DNA from: Bromus sterilis
Taxonomy: Eukaryota; Streptophyta; Magnoliopsida; Poales; Poaceae
DNA: 64,000 nt
Direction of reading: 5' to 3'
NCBI GenBank assembly: GCA_950022295.1
Contig: OX465596.1
Coordinates: 2,480,001-2,544,000, forward strand
This document shows, one piece after another, positions 47,101 through 59,341 of the stretch. Positions within the stretch are counted from its first letter, which is position 1, and each line of letters starts with the position of its first letter. The notes below the pieces were generated by a model, which made no database searches, was not told the DNA's origin, and worked only from the letters and a program-made list of their open reading frames with translations. The translations under genes and the position numbers were made by a program.

Positions 47101-47586
47101 GCCCTTTTAACACGACGTGAGTGCCTCCGCCCCCCCCCCCTCCACGTTCCCTTTAATCTCTTTGTCGGGGATCACCTGATTTGTATGGGGCCACGGATGA
47201 TGGAGGGAGAGGACACATGAGAGGGAAGGGAAGGGTAGTCAATCTGAGAATCAGTTTAACCCTTGGCCACAAGAACATCAAACAGATGTAGCAATCGATG
47301 GGCAACCCTCCTCCGTTGTTATTTAGATATGGCTTTCAAGGACTGCCTCCACAACGACCTTCCCAGGTCAGTTCCCTCAACAACATTAGTGGTTTGGACT
47401 GCAACAACCTTGGTTTGGTGCTCCATCACCGATGCAAGGCCAGTGTCTACCGCATAGGATGTAGTAGGGACAATAGTACATGGAGGAGGGATTGGGGGTG
47501 GTCAGGGTCCCATCAAGAATTGGAGGAGAAATACTCAAAAGAAGAGGCAATAGTTTGCCCCAAAAAGTAACCCCACAACTAGATTA

Positions 47587-48502
47587 GGACTTATGTATCA
47601 TGTTAATGTTGTTTGCTTCAACTGTAGAGAGCCAGTGTACCGTATGGATAAGAGTGGGAAGCATAAGTGTTTCTTTATTTGCAATATGGTTACCCACAAA
47701 GTTGAGGGATGCCCAAGGAGAAATAAACCACATACATATGCTAGGTTTATTGGCAGTGCAACACCTGCTCTGGGTTTCTATCATGTGGACATACATGATG
47801 TCAATTCTAAACACATAGGGTCTTTGAAGAATGTTGGAATAGTGCTCATTGAATCTGGATACATCTCCAAGTTGGAGTTATCCAAAGAGTTCACTGACAT
47901 TTACAATAAAATTAATCAAGCCATGGCCAATCAATGTTCTAGATGGGGACCTTCTTAGTTGCCCCCCCCCCCCCCTGAGATTCCTGTTGGACAGGTTGAT
48001 TTTTACCCCTGCTTTGGCCTAAAAAGGAGAATGTTATAACCGATGTAGAAATATGGGAAGTATAATTGATGCCGGCAATTTTCAGGATGTGTGGATTAAA
48101 ATTAGGAAGCTCAACCCAAAGTGGTGTGAATGGCAAGTATTTGATGAGACCACATACGATTTTCAGTTACTTGTTGGTGTTGATTGTCAGCATAACTTCC
48201 AGTATTTTTATGAGACATATAGGGTAAAAGTTTCTTGCAAAGATTATGCCAGAATCCCTAAGGAGAGAGTTTTTGGTATCAATGGTGAACTCTACAGGGT
48301 TTTGATTGATGTAGAACATCTATGTACCTCTATTATGGCTAATGAGCCTTCCATTCCACCTCCTATCGAAAGGCAAAAGTCCATGGAGACTAAAAAATAT
48401 TTTGAAGATAATACCGAGTACAATAAGTCTCATAGAAGCTCTAGAACGCGATCAAAGCATGGATCCCTTTCTGGCTCTAAGTCTAATGTTAACACTAGAT
48501 AA
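47587..48502 (+). pseudogene. LINE ORF1 remnant with zinc knuckles
   Basis: The first frame (47593-47958) has two cysteine clusters, CFNCREPVYRM and CFFICNMVTHKVEGCP, then ARFIGSATPALGFYHVDI, as in cereal LINE ORF1 proteins. After a poly-C tract near 47963 it continues in another frame (48053-48502: VWIKIRKLNPKWCEWQVFDE, RVKVSCKDYARIPKERVF). Frameshifted and not functional. Confidence 0.75.
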
Positions 48503-48995
48503 ACTGACCAGGAATATTTGCAACAAATCTCTGAGCCTCACTGTGATACTCCTCCCACTTCCTTGCTCAAGAGTTAGTTGCCTGAATCATCGCAGAAGAC
48601 CAGAGAGAACCGTGAATGTCCTTACTAACAACCATGATTAATCTCACTGCTTCAATATTCAAGTGAAGATTGTGCTTATTGGTGAGGATATTATTTCTAT
48701 AGATGGTGGTCGAACATATATGATATCCAATCTTCCATGCATTAAATATTGATGTTGCTATAAATACCAAGAAGTGGGGACATGTACAGGCAACCATGAC
48801 GAGTTCACGATTGGACTTTACTGGTCAAACTATGTTGCAGAGGGACCAAGAGCTCAAGAAAGTGCAGAACCTCGAGATCCCCAAAGATCTAAGGTAAGAA
48901 ACACCTACCGTTCCCCCTTTTCAATAACCCTTCATATCTTGTTATATCTAAGTAGGAGTAGATATTTATGTTCCTAGTAGTCCCAATTCTATCAA

Positions 48996-49251
48996 TCTAT
49001 ATCTCTTATAAAGCAAAATCCCATTAAAATGCATTTATAGTGTCTATCTCAACATGCAAGCTATCCACCTCACCAACTATTATAGCCAATCATTTGTCCA
49101 TGTCATCTACTAAGATACATTTGTGCATAATATTTTAGCCAACCATTTGTCCATGTCATTGAGTTTATTTACATGCATTTTATACCCTTTCAATTTACAT
49201 TGTAGACTTCTAATAAAAATTACCGCTGCAACGCGCGAGATGTTCTTCTAG
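48996..49251 (+). mobile_element. 256-bp mini-Helitron
   Basis: Starts TCTATATCTCTTATAAAGC after A (48995) and ends with a GCTGCAACGCGCGAGATGTTCTTCTAG tail whose CTAG is followed by T (49252): the expected A/T target. Ends match a widespread Triticeae Helitron class. No coding frame. Confidence 0.82.
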
Positions 49252-49465
49252 TTCTACTCAAGGAGTCAAGGCTCACTTGAGTGTGTGGTCTAAAAAGGTA
49301 CCGATTCAGACTTCCACCCCCCCCCCCCCCCCCAATAATGTTATAAGGAATTTTTTTCTCTGCTGACTTAGAGTATAGTTTGCTTCCTTCCGATGTTAGT
49401 GAGGATTTGTAGTCATTAGTTCGTAATCATTGACGTGGCAATCACCCTAGGATAGGTGTTCATCA

Positions 49466-49693
49466 ATGAATTGCCTATTCTGGAATGTTAGAGGCATAGC
49501 TGCTCCAGACAAGAAGCCACTGATTTTAGACACTATTAACAACTCCCATGCCTCTGTTGTTGGTTTTCAAGATACTAAAAAGGAGAGGTTTTCTTACTCG
49601 TACTTGAAATATCTAGTGGGTAATAGAAATTTTAGTCAAAACCACCTACCATCTAAAGGCTCTACTGGTGGCATCCTGATGGGGTGGGTTTAG
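49466..49693 (+). pseudogene. LINE ORF2 endonuclease N-terminus
   Basis: MNCLFWNVRGIAAPDKKPLI ... HASVVGFQDTK is the start of an apurinic-type endonuclease. It ends at a stop after GGILMGWV; the following DNA (to about 50100) still resembles the domain in other frames. Confidence 0.8.
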
Positions 49694-50739
49694 ATATATT
49701 TGATATTGTTTCTTGGGACATCTATATCTCTGTTAGTTGTAATATCAGGCTTAGAAGTGATAAGAAATAATTTAGAATTATCACTATTTATGGTTCTCAC
49801 TGTGAGGAAGGAAAAGAGGTTTTCCTTTCAGAATTTCATGGTATCTTCATAGACATTTCTAATACTACCCTTATCACTAGAGATTTTAACCTTGTTAGAT
49901 GAGTAATGATAACATCAACCATATATAAGGGGAGTGATAATTTTTAATGCCTGGATTAAGATTTTGAATTTTTTAGAGATCAAGCTATCAAGTGGAAAAT
50001 TTACTTGGACCAACAATCAGGTTGGCCTCATTATGTCAACCATTGACAAACTCTTCTGTGATACTGATTTTTTTCCTTTAGATTCTTTTAAACTTTTACC
50101 TTGATGTGGTAGTTATCATACCTTTTAATCTAGGACTCTGATCTTAATCTCTCACCTAGATCCAGCATCTACAAACTTGAGAAATGGTGGCTATTGAGAG
50201 AACATTTACAGGCGACCACCTCTCCATATTTCACTTGCTGAGAGAAGAAATGGTGGTTTACAAACGACCACCTCTCCATGTTTCACTTGCTGCCAAGAGG
50301 AAGGCACGCCATATCATATACCTAGGCATTGTGTCTACGCTTAGCATGTTTGGCACTCCCGCTTCTCCGAGCTTCATATTGACATCCCCATCCCTTTGAT
50401 AGAAGGCAATCTGGCGAGCGCTCGATCCGTTTCAGGAACTTGCTTCTAAAGGTCATTAAGAAGAGCCTAGATTCTTTGATCATTCTCATTGCTTGGAGCT
50501 TTTCGAAGCAACATAACGCGAGGGTTTTCGGTAATATGGCACAACAACTATCTACTTTGCAACTTGTTAACTCTATCTTTGATGAGATTCGCGACCGAAG
50601 ATCGGATGGAGCATTTTTTATAGTATTGTGAGAGTAGATTCTAAAGGGCATGCCAACGACTATGCCAGCGCCAGCGCGCGCTCCATTTCACAATAAAAAA
50701 GTGCTCAGTTTGTGACACCACAAGTTCATCTGGAACTAT

Positions 50740-50972
50740 TAACAATCGGCTACACATGCCAACCTACAAAAAATGCCTAAGGCCACACATGACCTTCGCC
50801 GATCATTCATCCGGACCAGCATCTCGTTTTGCATCTTCTCTAACCAAGGTTTTTTCCTCGGAAAAACAGAATTCAAATTCATCTTCATGATCTTCATTTG
50901 TTTTTCCATGAGCACGAGCTTCACTTGCTTCTCTTCGATCGCTAGTTTTTTCTTTTGATATAGTCCTCCCAA
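50740..50972 (-). pseudogene. Second SANT/NAM-associated ORF tail fragment
   Basis: Minus-strand frame KKKLAIEEKQVKLVLMEKQM ... VRMNDRRRSCVALG, charged and coiled-coil-like, resembles the C-terminal tail at 3430-3730. No matching N-terminal part lies nearby, so it is a fragment of another such element. Confidence 0.5.
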
Positions 50973-51189
50973 CTAGAACATCCCCACAACTAAAAGAAAA
51001 CTACAACATCCCCACCTCAATAAGTCGTAGTCATATAGTCCCTTGGCAACTTTCGTTGCCACCGTTTCCTTTTAAGAAATTTTTAGTTTCCCTACAAACA
51101 AACAAATCACCAAAAAGTAAGCATAAACTAGCTAAAAGTATGGCGGCACACTGTTTCTAATCAGATCAAACATAAGTAACGCCACTTAC

Positions 51190-52472
51190 ACCCTTGTGAT
51201 GTGTAAGACCATACATTGTATCATAATTCAACTGTATTTATACCCTTTTGTGTATTATAAATATTGCCCAAAGGCCATACTGGCTTGGTGTCGAGCCATC
51301 CACAACTCTATTGTCTTATATGGTATCGGCCTAAACCCTAACTTCCACCGCCGCCGCTGCACCTTCCGCCTCCGCTACGTCCAACATCCCTGTGACCTCT
51401 GCTCCATCGACGACTTCCGCTCCATCGGTTCCTCCTGTCCCTGCCTTGTCTGCGCCGTCGGTGATTCCTCCGTTCCTGACGCACCTCCTCAATGGAGCTG
51501 AGGGATGTCTCTCGGCACTCATGCCGACTCCTTCGACTCGCTTCTCATGCGATTGGCCAGGGCCCTACTATCCGACCCCATCTCATCCGTTGTTGTTGGG
51601 TCCTCCGTGTCCGCCACGCATGCCGACTCCATGGCGACATCGCCGTGGGGTGCTCCCGTATTCACCATGCCCGGGGTGCAGGTGACCTCCTCGTCGGGAC
51701 ACTGCCCACCCTTGTGGCCCACAATCCATCGACGGTGTCGTCGGCCTTCTACGGTGGTGACACTACCCCGCCTCCGTCGGGTACACCCTACGACAGTGGC
51801 GGTCTGCCTTACTACGATGTGCCACCGCATTTTGCAGCCTTGGCTCGGCCACAACGCCGCCTGCTGCGCCCGTCACAGTCGCCCACGATGCTGGCCCGGG
51901 GGTGTCCACCGCCCCATTCCACTTCTCCCAAAATTACCCGTTGTGGCGTGCCCAGGTGCTGCCCCTGCTTCACAGCCACTACCTCGAGGGGTTCATCGAC
52001 GACACCCAGCCATGTCCCCCCGTCGTGCTGCAAGTGACCAGCGCTGATGGTGGCCAACCCTTCTCACCCCCTCTGGATGGCGTAGGATCATGCAATTCTT
52101 GGTGCCATCCGGTCGACGCTCACTCCGGTTGTCGCCGGCATGGTGCTCTTCGCCACCTCTTGGCGGGATGCTTGGGACACCCTCGACTCCAGCTTCTCCT
52201 CGCAGTCTATGGCACCTTCCATGGGCATCCACAACCAGATCAGTGAAATCAAGAAACTCGATTCCTCAATTACGACATTCTTCAATAAATCCAAGGAACC
52301 GATGGATGTTCTCTCCTCCTTTGGGAAACCTCTTAGGATGAGGAATTTATCTCATTCATCCTTCATGGTATCGGCGACGACTACCACTCGCTTGTGGAGA
52401 GTATCCATGGACGCGACACCCCGATCTCGTCGTAGGATCTCTATGCGCGCCTCCTCAGCACAGAGCAGCGCC
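51190..52472 (+). mobile_element. Copia retrotransposon fragment (LTR edge and gag), truncated
   Basis: A decayed primer-binding-like TGGTATCGGCC occurs at about 51320. Frames then read SANIPVTSAPS..., QNYPLWRAQVLPLLHSHYLEG (51930-52000) and SFSSQSMAPSMGIHNQISEI / KKLDSSITTFFNKSKE (52190-52300), matching the gag N-terminal region of cereal Copia elements, with several frameshifts. It is cut at about 52472 by a Helitron remnant; protease, integrase and reverse transcriptase are absent. Confidence 0.78.
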
Positions 52473-52866
52473 TGACTCATAATTTAGAAGCGATATTTTT
52501 ATAAAAAATCATATTATGAGTTACATGGCATTTTTTTTCTATGTGACATTTTTTATGAATGCATATATGCAGTTATCATTGTTTTAGGTTTAGCTAACGG
52601 TGATATATCCACTTTCTTCACTCAATGTTTTTTTTGTTTCACATCGTCTCACCGATATATTGTCAAGTTAATAAATTAATAAGACAAAAAATCACACTCA
52701 TTTTTAGTTTTTTCATCATTTTTTCTTCGATTTTTACTCTAAACAATATTTCTTTCAAAAAATATTTAATGATTAAATTATACTAAGTTTCATATGTTTT
52801 CTCATATATTAAAATATTAAATTATTTATGAACAGTCCCCGTAGCAATGAGCAGGGTATCATCTAC
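52473..52866 (+). mobile_element. 5'-truncated Helitron, copy 3 of the 4.6/5.8-kb family
   Basis: Shares the interior 'gtttaggtttagctaacggtgatatatccac' style and the 3' hairpin CCCCGTAGCAATGAGCAGGG then TATCATCTAC, a decayed CTAG end. The first roughly 170 bp of the family are missing. No coding frame. Confidence 0.65.
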
Positions 52867-52869
52867 TAC

Positions 52870-53581
52870 AAACAACTGAAGAATTAATTTGTCTGATTAT
52901 TTCCTAATGCGAAAATATTCAGGACGGTCAGTATTCCATCTTTGGTTTTTAGACCTGAAAATGATTTATCCTAATTTTCTTGTTTCGTGTGAAAATTATA
53001 GAAGTAGTGGTTGCTCCAAAAGAAAAACATAGCCATACATAATCATATATACAAAAGGAAGCGCTAGTTTGTCCTAGCTACTATGGTGTCATCATCATAT
53101 TCAAATAAGATGTCATCTTACCATCGCAAGTTCACAATCAGCATAATGAGTTAGTATATACCATCTCATCAAAAAATAGTACTCCATCTATTCTGAATTA
53201 AGTGTCACAAGGAAAAGAACTTTTGCAATGTGAAATCCAGTGTCCAATCCACGACAGTTAAATCAAAATAGAGGGACTAAGTTAACAACAACTTTCAAGC
53301 CCTAACTATCACAATGGGGGCTTAATTAGTCTTATGCATCAACAATTATATACATCCCGTGAAACCCTAGCTCCATTCTCTAATATTAAGCAGATGAGGA
53401 TATCATTACAACGTTCCTAATGAACCTTATCGTGAAACCCTATCATGCACGTGCATTGGAAAACATCCATGAGCATAAATCATCACCTACTATGATATCT
53501 AAGGATGGAATGCAAGAGGAGGAGGTGTGACAAGGGGAGGGTAGAGTTCAATCGGAGGAGGTAAGATGAGGAGAAGGTAGA
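52870..53581. other. Intergenic, nothing assigned
   Basis: No gene. A weak Stowaway-like phrase (GTACTCCATCTATTCTGAATT) near 53179 lacks a partner. Confidence 0.35.
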
Positions 53582-53589
53582 GTTCATAC

Positions 53590-54255
53590 TAGGCCTGGGC
53601 ATTCGGTCTAACCGAACCGATCGGTTCTAACCGAACCGATCGGTTCGGTTTTCAAACTCACAAAAAAATTCGGGTTTTTTGGAATAATAACCGATCGGTT
53701 TCTTCACAAACAAAGAACCGATTATTTTTGGGACCGAAAATTCGGTTCGGTCATCGGTTTTGACCGAAATAAAACTGAAGTTTAGCCAATATCATTTCTT
53801 TGTAGGCTACATATGATGCGTGTTAACTAGTACTGCTTTTATAGGATTGCCCACACTTTGTCCTTCATGGTAATCCCCGAGGTGGTACTATACCTATACG
53901 TGAAGTTGATGCACTGCAGCTTTTGTATGGGCCAGTTGCTAGAATTTTATTTGGGCTATACATACCACCAAGCGTGCATGTGAAAGACAAAATGAGTTGC
54001 GTTGGGTTACCTCGGCAAGCGGAGGTGGGGTAGCGCAGTAAAATAGGATCGAAGTGCGTCACGTGTGTTATGTATTTCGGTATTCCGAGTTAATTCGGGT
54101 AAGTAACTGTAAAAACCGAATTTGTGAAATAAATTTCGGTTCTTTAGATTTAGTAACCGAACAAGGAATCAACAAATTCGGTTTCAGTCTATTCGGTTTC
54201 GGTCCCGGTTCTTTCGGTTCGGCACATCGGTTCTCGGTTAATATGCCCACCCCTA
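53590..54255. mobile_element. Non-autonomous hAT element with perfect 8-bp target duplication
   Basis: Starts TAGGCCTGGGCATTCGG and ends ATATGCCCACCCCTA, an inverted pair. Exact 8-bp target duplications GTTCATAC lie at 53582-53589 and 54256-54263. Both ends are packed with CCGAACCGATCGGTT-type motifs. Length is 666 bp with no transposase frame. The middle (about 53830-54060) is of different composition and might be captured sequence. Confidence 0.92.
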
Positions 54256-54263
54256 GTTCATAC

Positions 54264-55285
54264 CTAAGGATGGAACGCGGTAAGGGATATGACCTACCGG
54301 CGTCGAGTTCCCCCTCCTCCGTTGCTGCCGCCACCATCTTCGCTCGCCCCATCATCGTACCCAGTCCTGCTATCGGCTCAGCCCTATCTATTCATCTCTT
54401 TTTTTTTACATGGAAATTTTTTGGATCTCAACGGGTACTATCGGATCGGGTGAATTAGAGAATAGACAGAGGTCCGTTGGCATTTCAGCCTTTCTTTTTA
54501 AAATATAATTAGACATCATATATTAAAGTTACAAAAAAATCTTAAAAAGTAAAGATGTACCTAGCTAGGGATGTACACAACATCTTTGCAAAATTTTCAC
54601 GATGAAATAACTTTTGATGAAAGCTACAGATTAAAATAAAAACATGTTCTCCTAGCACATATACTATTCACTATGAAAGTTCATCTTTTTGATCTCGGCT
54701 CTAGTTCCGCATACAAACTGTCGCTTGCCATCTTCAGCTCGGTCCCCTATTTAAACCATGCTCGTCCACGGCATAGCCGACATTGCCTCCTCTTCATCTG
54801 ATAGAGTTCTCCTCTATGCAGCCGCTTTTTGCCTCTTCCTTGCACGACCGCGTCGATGTCCTCCGGTACAATGGCCCATACCTGTAGAGGATGGTGGAGA
54901 AGCCTCTTGCCGCGACATCAACATCATCGAGATCGTCCACTCGTGGAGGTCGTGTGCGCACCGCGTAGCTGCATGGTCGACTCATAGCTCGGCAAAGAAG
55001 AGCTCGAAGGATGACGACCCGATGATGGAGGAGTGTCCCACGACGAACCGACGTTCGAGTTCATCATGGTGCAAGTGCAAGCGCACTTCGACGATGTCAT
55101 GGTGGAGCATGAGGAGCAGCCAGCACCATTGGCTCCACCGTTGTTGGCGTTCCGGATGCTACAGAAGGAGCAACGGTACAACCTCGATCTCCTCGTGCAT
55201 CAACGGCCGTGACCAGGTGTCCATGGTCATCGACCAGTAGTGTGTGCTCTTTTAATCCACACGCAATGCCCGCGTTGCTCGGCGA
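54264..55285. other. Unassigned region upstream of the repeat array
   Basis: A frame at 54758-55240 (plus) looks like a shadow of a different reading, VQVQAHFDDVMVEHEEQPAP, which I cannot assign. No element ends were recognised. The last part (55240-55290) leads into the first partial array copy. Confidence 0.35.
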
Positions 55286-55827
55286 GCAAGTCTAGGCGGA
55301 GGCGAATGCTGCAGTGACACATACGATGTTGGATGGAGCAGGCAATGCTGGTAACTGCGGCTCGTTTGTGTCGTTCACATAATTTCCTCCATGTAATGAC
55401 GTGGAAGGGGCCAGGGGGGGATGGGGTTGGTGCAGTCCGTTTGGCTCGATTGTTGCCCTAACCTCAAAAAGTATGAGATGAGAGATGAGCGCTAACGTTC
55501 TAGTGAAACATAGGTTAACTTTGGACTATGTAATTTTAGTAATGAATTTTGTCCGATTCTCAATTTGATAGATATGCTTAATTATTGTTTAAACTATGCC
55601 CGAACGTTTGATGATTATGATTGAATAATCGGCTTCTGTACTCGTATTTACAAATACATTCAAAACACATATAAAAATGGATAGTGAATTTTATTTGATG
55701 TTGAAGATGCCCTAGCACGTCTAAGCAACAAGCTATCGTGTTTTGTTTTAAAAAAGCAAAACTTTTTTAAACTTTCTGTGTCGTTTGAGGTGGCTTTGTT
55801 CAGGCTGTTTTTAGGGACTCTCAACAG

Positions 55828-55833
55828 CACGTG
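55828..55833. promoter_or_regulatory. G-box CACGTG in array copy B
   Basis: ACAGCACGTGAAC; the same hexamer is present in copies C (57577-57582), D (58679-58684) and E2 (60168-60173), but is changed to CACGAG in E1 and CACGTC in F. G-boxes bind bZIP/bHLH factors. Function here is inference. Confidence 0.45.
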
Positions 55834-56565
55834 AACCCTGTCTGCTCATGTGTGTTTAAGCATCTTATAATTGATAGCTTAGGATTCCCTTTCACTGAGC
55901 GAGCTCTCTTCGCTCCACCAGAGTCCCAAGTCGGCAAGACCACGCCAACGGCTCCATGCCCCACCAAAGTGGTCGGCAAGACCGGCGGCTTGCTGCAAAC
56001 GAACACCAGATCCGGCGAAATACCTCGGCGGAGGCGGATGCTGCAGCGACACAAATGATGGTGGATGGAGCAGGCAATGCCGATAACTATGACTTGTTTG
56101 CGCCGTTCAATCGTTTCCTCCACGCAAGAACGGGAAGAGAGGGGGGAGGGGGGGGGGTCCGTTTGGCTCGATTGTTGACGACTAGGTGATGGACGACGAC
56201 AAAGAGTATGATGTGAGAGATGAGCGCCAATGTTCCAGTGAAACATAGACTAGCTAGGTTAACTTTGGGCTATGTATTTTTCTAAATAAATTTTATCTGA
56301 TTCTTATAAATTTTGACTGATATGTTAAGTATTGTTTAAACTATGCCCAAACTTTAAAGATTATGATTGAATAAAGTGCTTCCGTATTCGTATTCACAAA
56401 TACATTCAAAACACATTTAAACACACAGTGAATTTTATTTGCGGCAGGATGTTGAAGATGCCCAGCACGCCTAAGCAACAAAGCTATCGTGTTTTGTTTT
56501 AAAAAAGCAGAACTTTTTTAATCTTTTTCTCGTTCGAGGTGGCTTTGTTCAGGCTGTTTTTAGGG

Positions 56566-57557
56566 TCGTTTGGTGGTACCCTTAAATGAATAACGGCCCT
56601 TCATTTTGGTTCATCTAAAGGCTCAAAAGATTTCATACTAGTGACAAAAGTATGACTAGTTGAATTCATACTAGTGCCAGGTTTGCACAGCATCGGCTCA
56701 CCACACAGCACGGGCTCACCAAGAGAGGAAATGGTTCTGGCCAAAACAAAACAACTAGGTCAATCACCGGCTCATCACACGGCACCGTGGACCTCGCTTT
56801 CAATCGGACGCGCAGACACTCGTCGGCTCGCCATCATCGTTATCATGTTTGTCGGCCACGTCGGAGGGGGGATCCAGAGGGCTGGCGCAGCAGCCGCGGC
56901 ATGGGAGCTGTCCGAGACATCGTTCTCGGCCGCCTATCAGTTGCATCGTCTTGTGCAGCCATCGAATGTCATCGGTCAGGGGGCGTGTCCGCGCGCTCCT
57001 CGTCTTCCTGCCCCCTCTCCTTGGGCGAGACGGGCCCGCACCTCGCGCTCCGCCCTGCTCCTGCACCTTCTCGGGGCGGCGCTAAGCACGGGTTCGTAGA
57101 CTCGCTCGACGACAGGGATGCGGCCGCTTCCTCCTGGGGCGCGAGGGAGGACGAGAAGAAGAGTGAGGCTGCGTGTACAAACATACCGCTGGATTCATTC
57201 CCCGAAGGGTTCGCCGGTGTCATTCCATCGGCCGGAGTCGGCAGGGTGTTCCATGAGCTGTCGCACGTACGTCACACCCATATAGCTCTCCTACATCGTT
57301 GATGTTCAATACAATCAGGTTCAAGCATGAAGGTCGGCGGTGGGGATATCGGACTGCGTACTAGGCAACAGAGGGATTAGTCCAGATCCTGCGTACTAGC
57401 CTACTGGGCGGCGGAGGGATTGATTGCTAGTTTTTGTTAAAAACAACGTACTAGTACCTGCCGGGCTGGGCTTAATTTACGTCTTTTTATCTCAACGGTT
57501 CATGTGAATTCATACTACACATCATATGGCACTAGTGAAAGGTACCGTAAAAAAACC
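56566..57557. mobile_element. 992-bp insertion in the array with 8-bp target duplication
   Basis: TTTTAGGG at 56558-56565 is repeated at 57558-57565. The ends TCGTTTGGTGGTACC and GGTACCGTAAAAAAACC are a weak inverted pair, fitting a hAT-type non-autonomous element. The interior (56800-57280) is GC-rich with several overlapping open frames and no recognised domain; it may be captured genomic DNA. Confidence 0.6.
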
Positions 57558-58199
57558 TTTTAGGGACTCTCAACAGCACGTGAACCCTGTCTGCTCATGG
57601 GTGTTTAAGCATCTTATAATTGATAGCTTAGGATTCCCTTTCACTGAGCTCTTTCCGCTCCACCAGAGTCCCAAGTCGGCAAGACCACGCTCAACGGCTC
57701 CACGCCCCACCAAAGTCATCGGCAAGACGGGCGGCTCGCTGCAAACGAACACCAGATCCGGCGAAATACTTCGGTGGAGGCGGATGCTGCAGCGACACAA
57801 ACGATGGTGGATGGAGCAGGCAATGCCGGTAACTATGACTTGTTTGCGCCGTTCAATCGTTTCCTCTACGCAAGAAGGGGAAGAGAGAGGGGGGGGGGAG
57901 TCCGTTTGGCTCGATCGTTGACGACTAGGTGATGGACGACGACAAAGAGTATGACGTGAGAGATGAGCACCAATGTTTCAGTGAAACGTAGACTAGCTAG
58001 GTTATGTTTGGGCTATGTAATTTTTAAATAAATTTTGTATTATTCTCATAAATTTTGACTGATATGTTTATTATTGTTTAAACTATGCCCGAACTTTAAT
58101 GATCATGATTGAATAAACGGCTTCCGTATTCGTATTCACTAATACATTCAAAATACATATAGTGAATCTTATTTGATGTTGAAGATGCCCTAGCACGCC

Positions 58200-58560
58200 G
58201 AGGGAATATCTAGTGCTCCCACTAGTTTAGGTGCTACCAATGCTACCATTCAAAAAAAACATTTTTAAAAGTTTAAAAAAAGTCAGCGAAAAAGTCTTGT
58301 AGTTCACAAGACATGCTTCGAATTTGGAACTGAAAATTTTAGAACATGCTCAAGCATGTCTTGTCACTATTCATCCTAGATTTGTCTTTTTTATTTCTGA
58401 ATGCACATTTCGAATTTGGAACTGAAAATTTTAGAACATGCTCAAGCATGTCTTGTGAACTACAAGACTTTTTCGCTAAACGTTCTGAAACTTTGAAAAA
58501 TGTTTTTTTAAATGGTAGCATTTGTAGCACCATAAGGGGTGGAAACACTAGATACTCTCT
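58200..58560. mobile_element. Foldback (Mutator-like) MITE in array copy C
   Basis: Ends GAGGGAATATCTAGTGCTCC and CACTAGATACTCTCT with long inverted arms (GGTGCTACCAATGCTACCAT versus ATGGTAGCATTTGTAGCACC). An 11-bp repeat CCTAGCACGCC flanks it at 58189-58199 and 58561-58571. Also carries an internal direct repeat ('cgaatttggaactgaaaattttagaacatgctcaagcatgtcttgt' at about 58318 and 58409). Confidence 0.82.
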
Positions 58561-59341
58561 CCTAGCACGCCTAAGCAACAAGCTATCATGTTTTGTTTTA
58601 AAAAAGCAGAACTTTTTTAAACTTTCTGTGTCATTTGAGGTGGCTTTGCTCGCGCTTGTTTTTAGGGACTCTCAACAGCACGTGAACCCTGTCTGCTCAT
58701 GTGTGTTTAAGCATCTTATAATTGATAGCTTAGGTTTCCCTTTCACTGAGCTCTCTTCGCTCCACCAGAGTCCCAAGTCGGCAAGGCCACGCTCAACGGC
58801 TCCACGCCCCACCAAAGTCGTCGGCAAGACCAGCGGCTTGCTGCAAACGAACACCAGATCCGGCAAAATACCTCGGCGGAGGCGGATGCTGCAGCGACAC
58901 AAACGATGGTGGATGGAGCAGGCAATGCCGGTATCTATGACTTGTTTGCGCCGTTCACATCGTTCCCTCCACGCAACAATGGGAAGAGGGGGGTTGGTGC
59001 AATCCGTTTGGCTCGATCGTTGACGACTAGGTGATGGACGACGACAAAGAGTATGACGCGAGAGATGAGCGCCAAATGTTCCGATGAAACATAGACTAGC
59101 TAGGTTAATTTTGGGCTATGTATTTTTTAAAATAAATTTTATTTGATTCTTATAAAATTTGACTGATATGTTAATTATTTGTTAAACTATGCCTGAACTT
59201 TAATGATTTTATTGAATAAACGGCTTCCATATTCGTATTCACAAATACATTCAACACACATTTAACACAGATAGTGAATTTTATTTGGGGCACGATGTTA
59301 AAGATGCCCTAGGATGCCTGAGCAACAAGCTATGGTATTTT

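Larger units (their letters stand above)
47540..50650 (+). mobile_element. Decayed LINE with internal deletion, interrupted by a Helitron
   Basis: ORF1 remnants (47587-48502), an ORF2 endonuclease start (49466-49693) and a C-terminal zf-RVT-like end (about 50400-50640: SFSKQHNARVFGNMAQQL) follow in the right order, but the reverse transcriptase core is missing, so about 2-3 kb is lost. A 256-bp Helitron lies between ORF1 and ORF2. Ends of the element are not defined. Confidence 0.75.
55290..59341. repeat. Tandem array of NLR-leader-related units (copies A-D), period about 740 bp
   Basis: The unit contains, in order: ACTCTCAACAGCACGTGAAC, TCTTATAATTGATAGCTTAGG, CACTGAGCTCTCTTCGCTCC, CCAAGTCGGCAAGACCACG, AACACCAGATCCGGCGAAAT, GATGGTGGATGGAGCAGGCA, TTGACGACTAGGTGATGGAC, an AT-rich part, and GCAACAAGCTATCGTGTTTT. 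Copy A (from 55290) lacks the leader part; B starts near 55805, C at 57558, D near 58660. Spacing between landmarks, after subtracting inserted elements, is about 733 (A-B), 749 (B-C) and 730 (C-D) bp. The leader portion is clearly related to the 5' UTR of the NLR at 62617-62719 (CTCCACCAAAGTCCCAAGTC). No long ORF is conserved between copies. Confidence 0.85.

Noticed and set aside
49310..49335. Long poly-C tract
   Set aside because: Simple homopolymer, likely length-variable or a sequencing-sensitive run; no feature assigned.
55831..59023. Similar ORFs in the leader copies (HLIIDSLGFPFTE...) as a gene family
   Set aside because: Frames differ between copies and are broken by indels; they correspond to untranslated leader sequence of the NLR.
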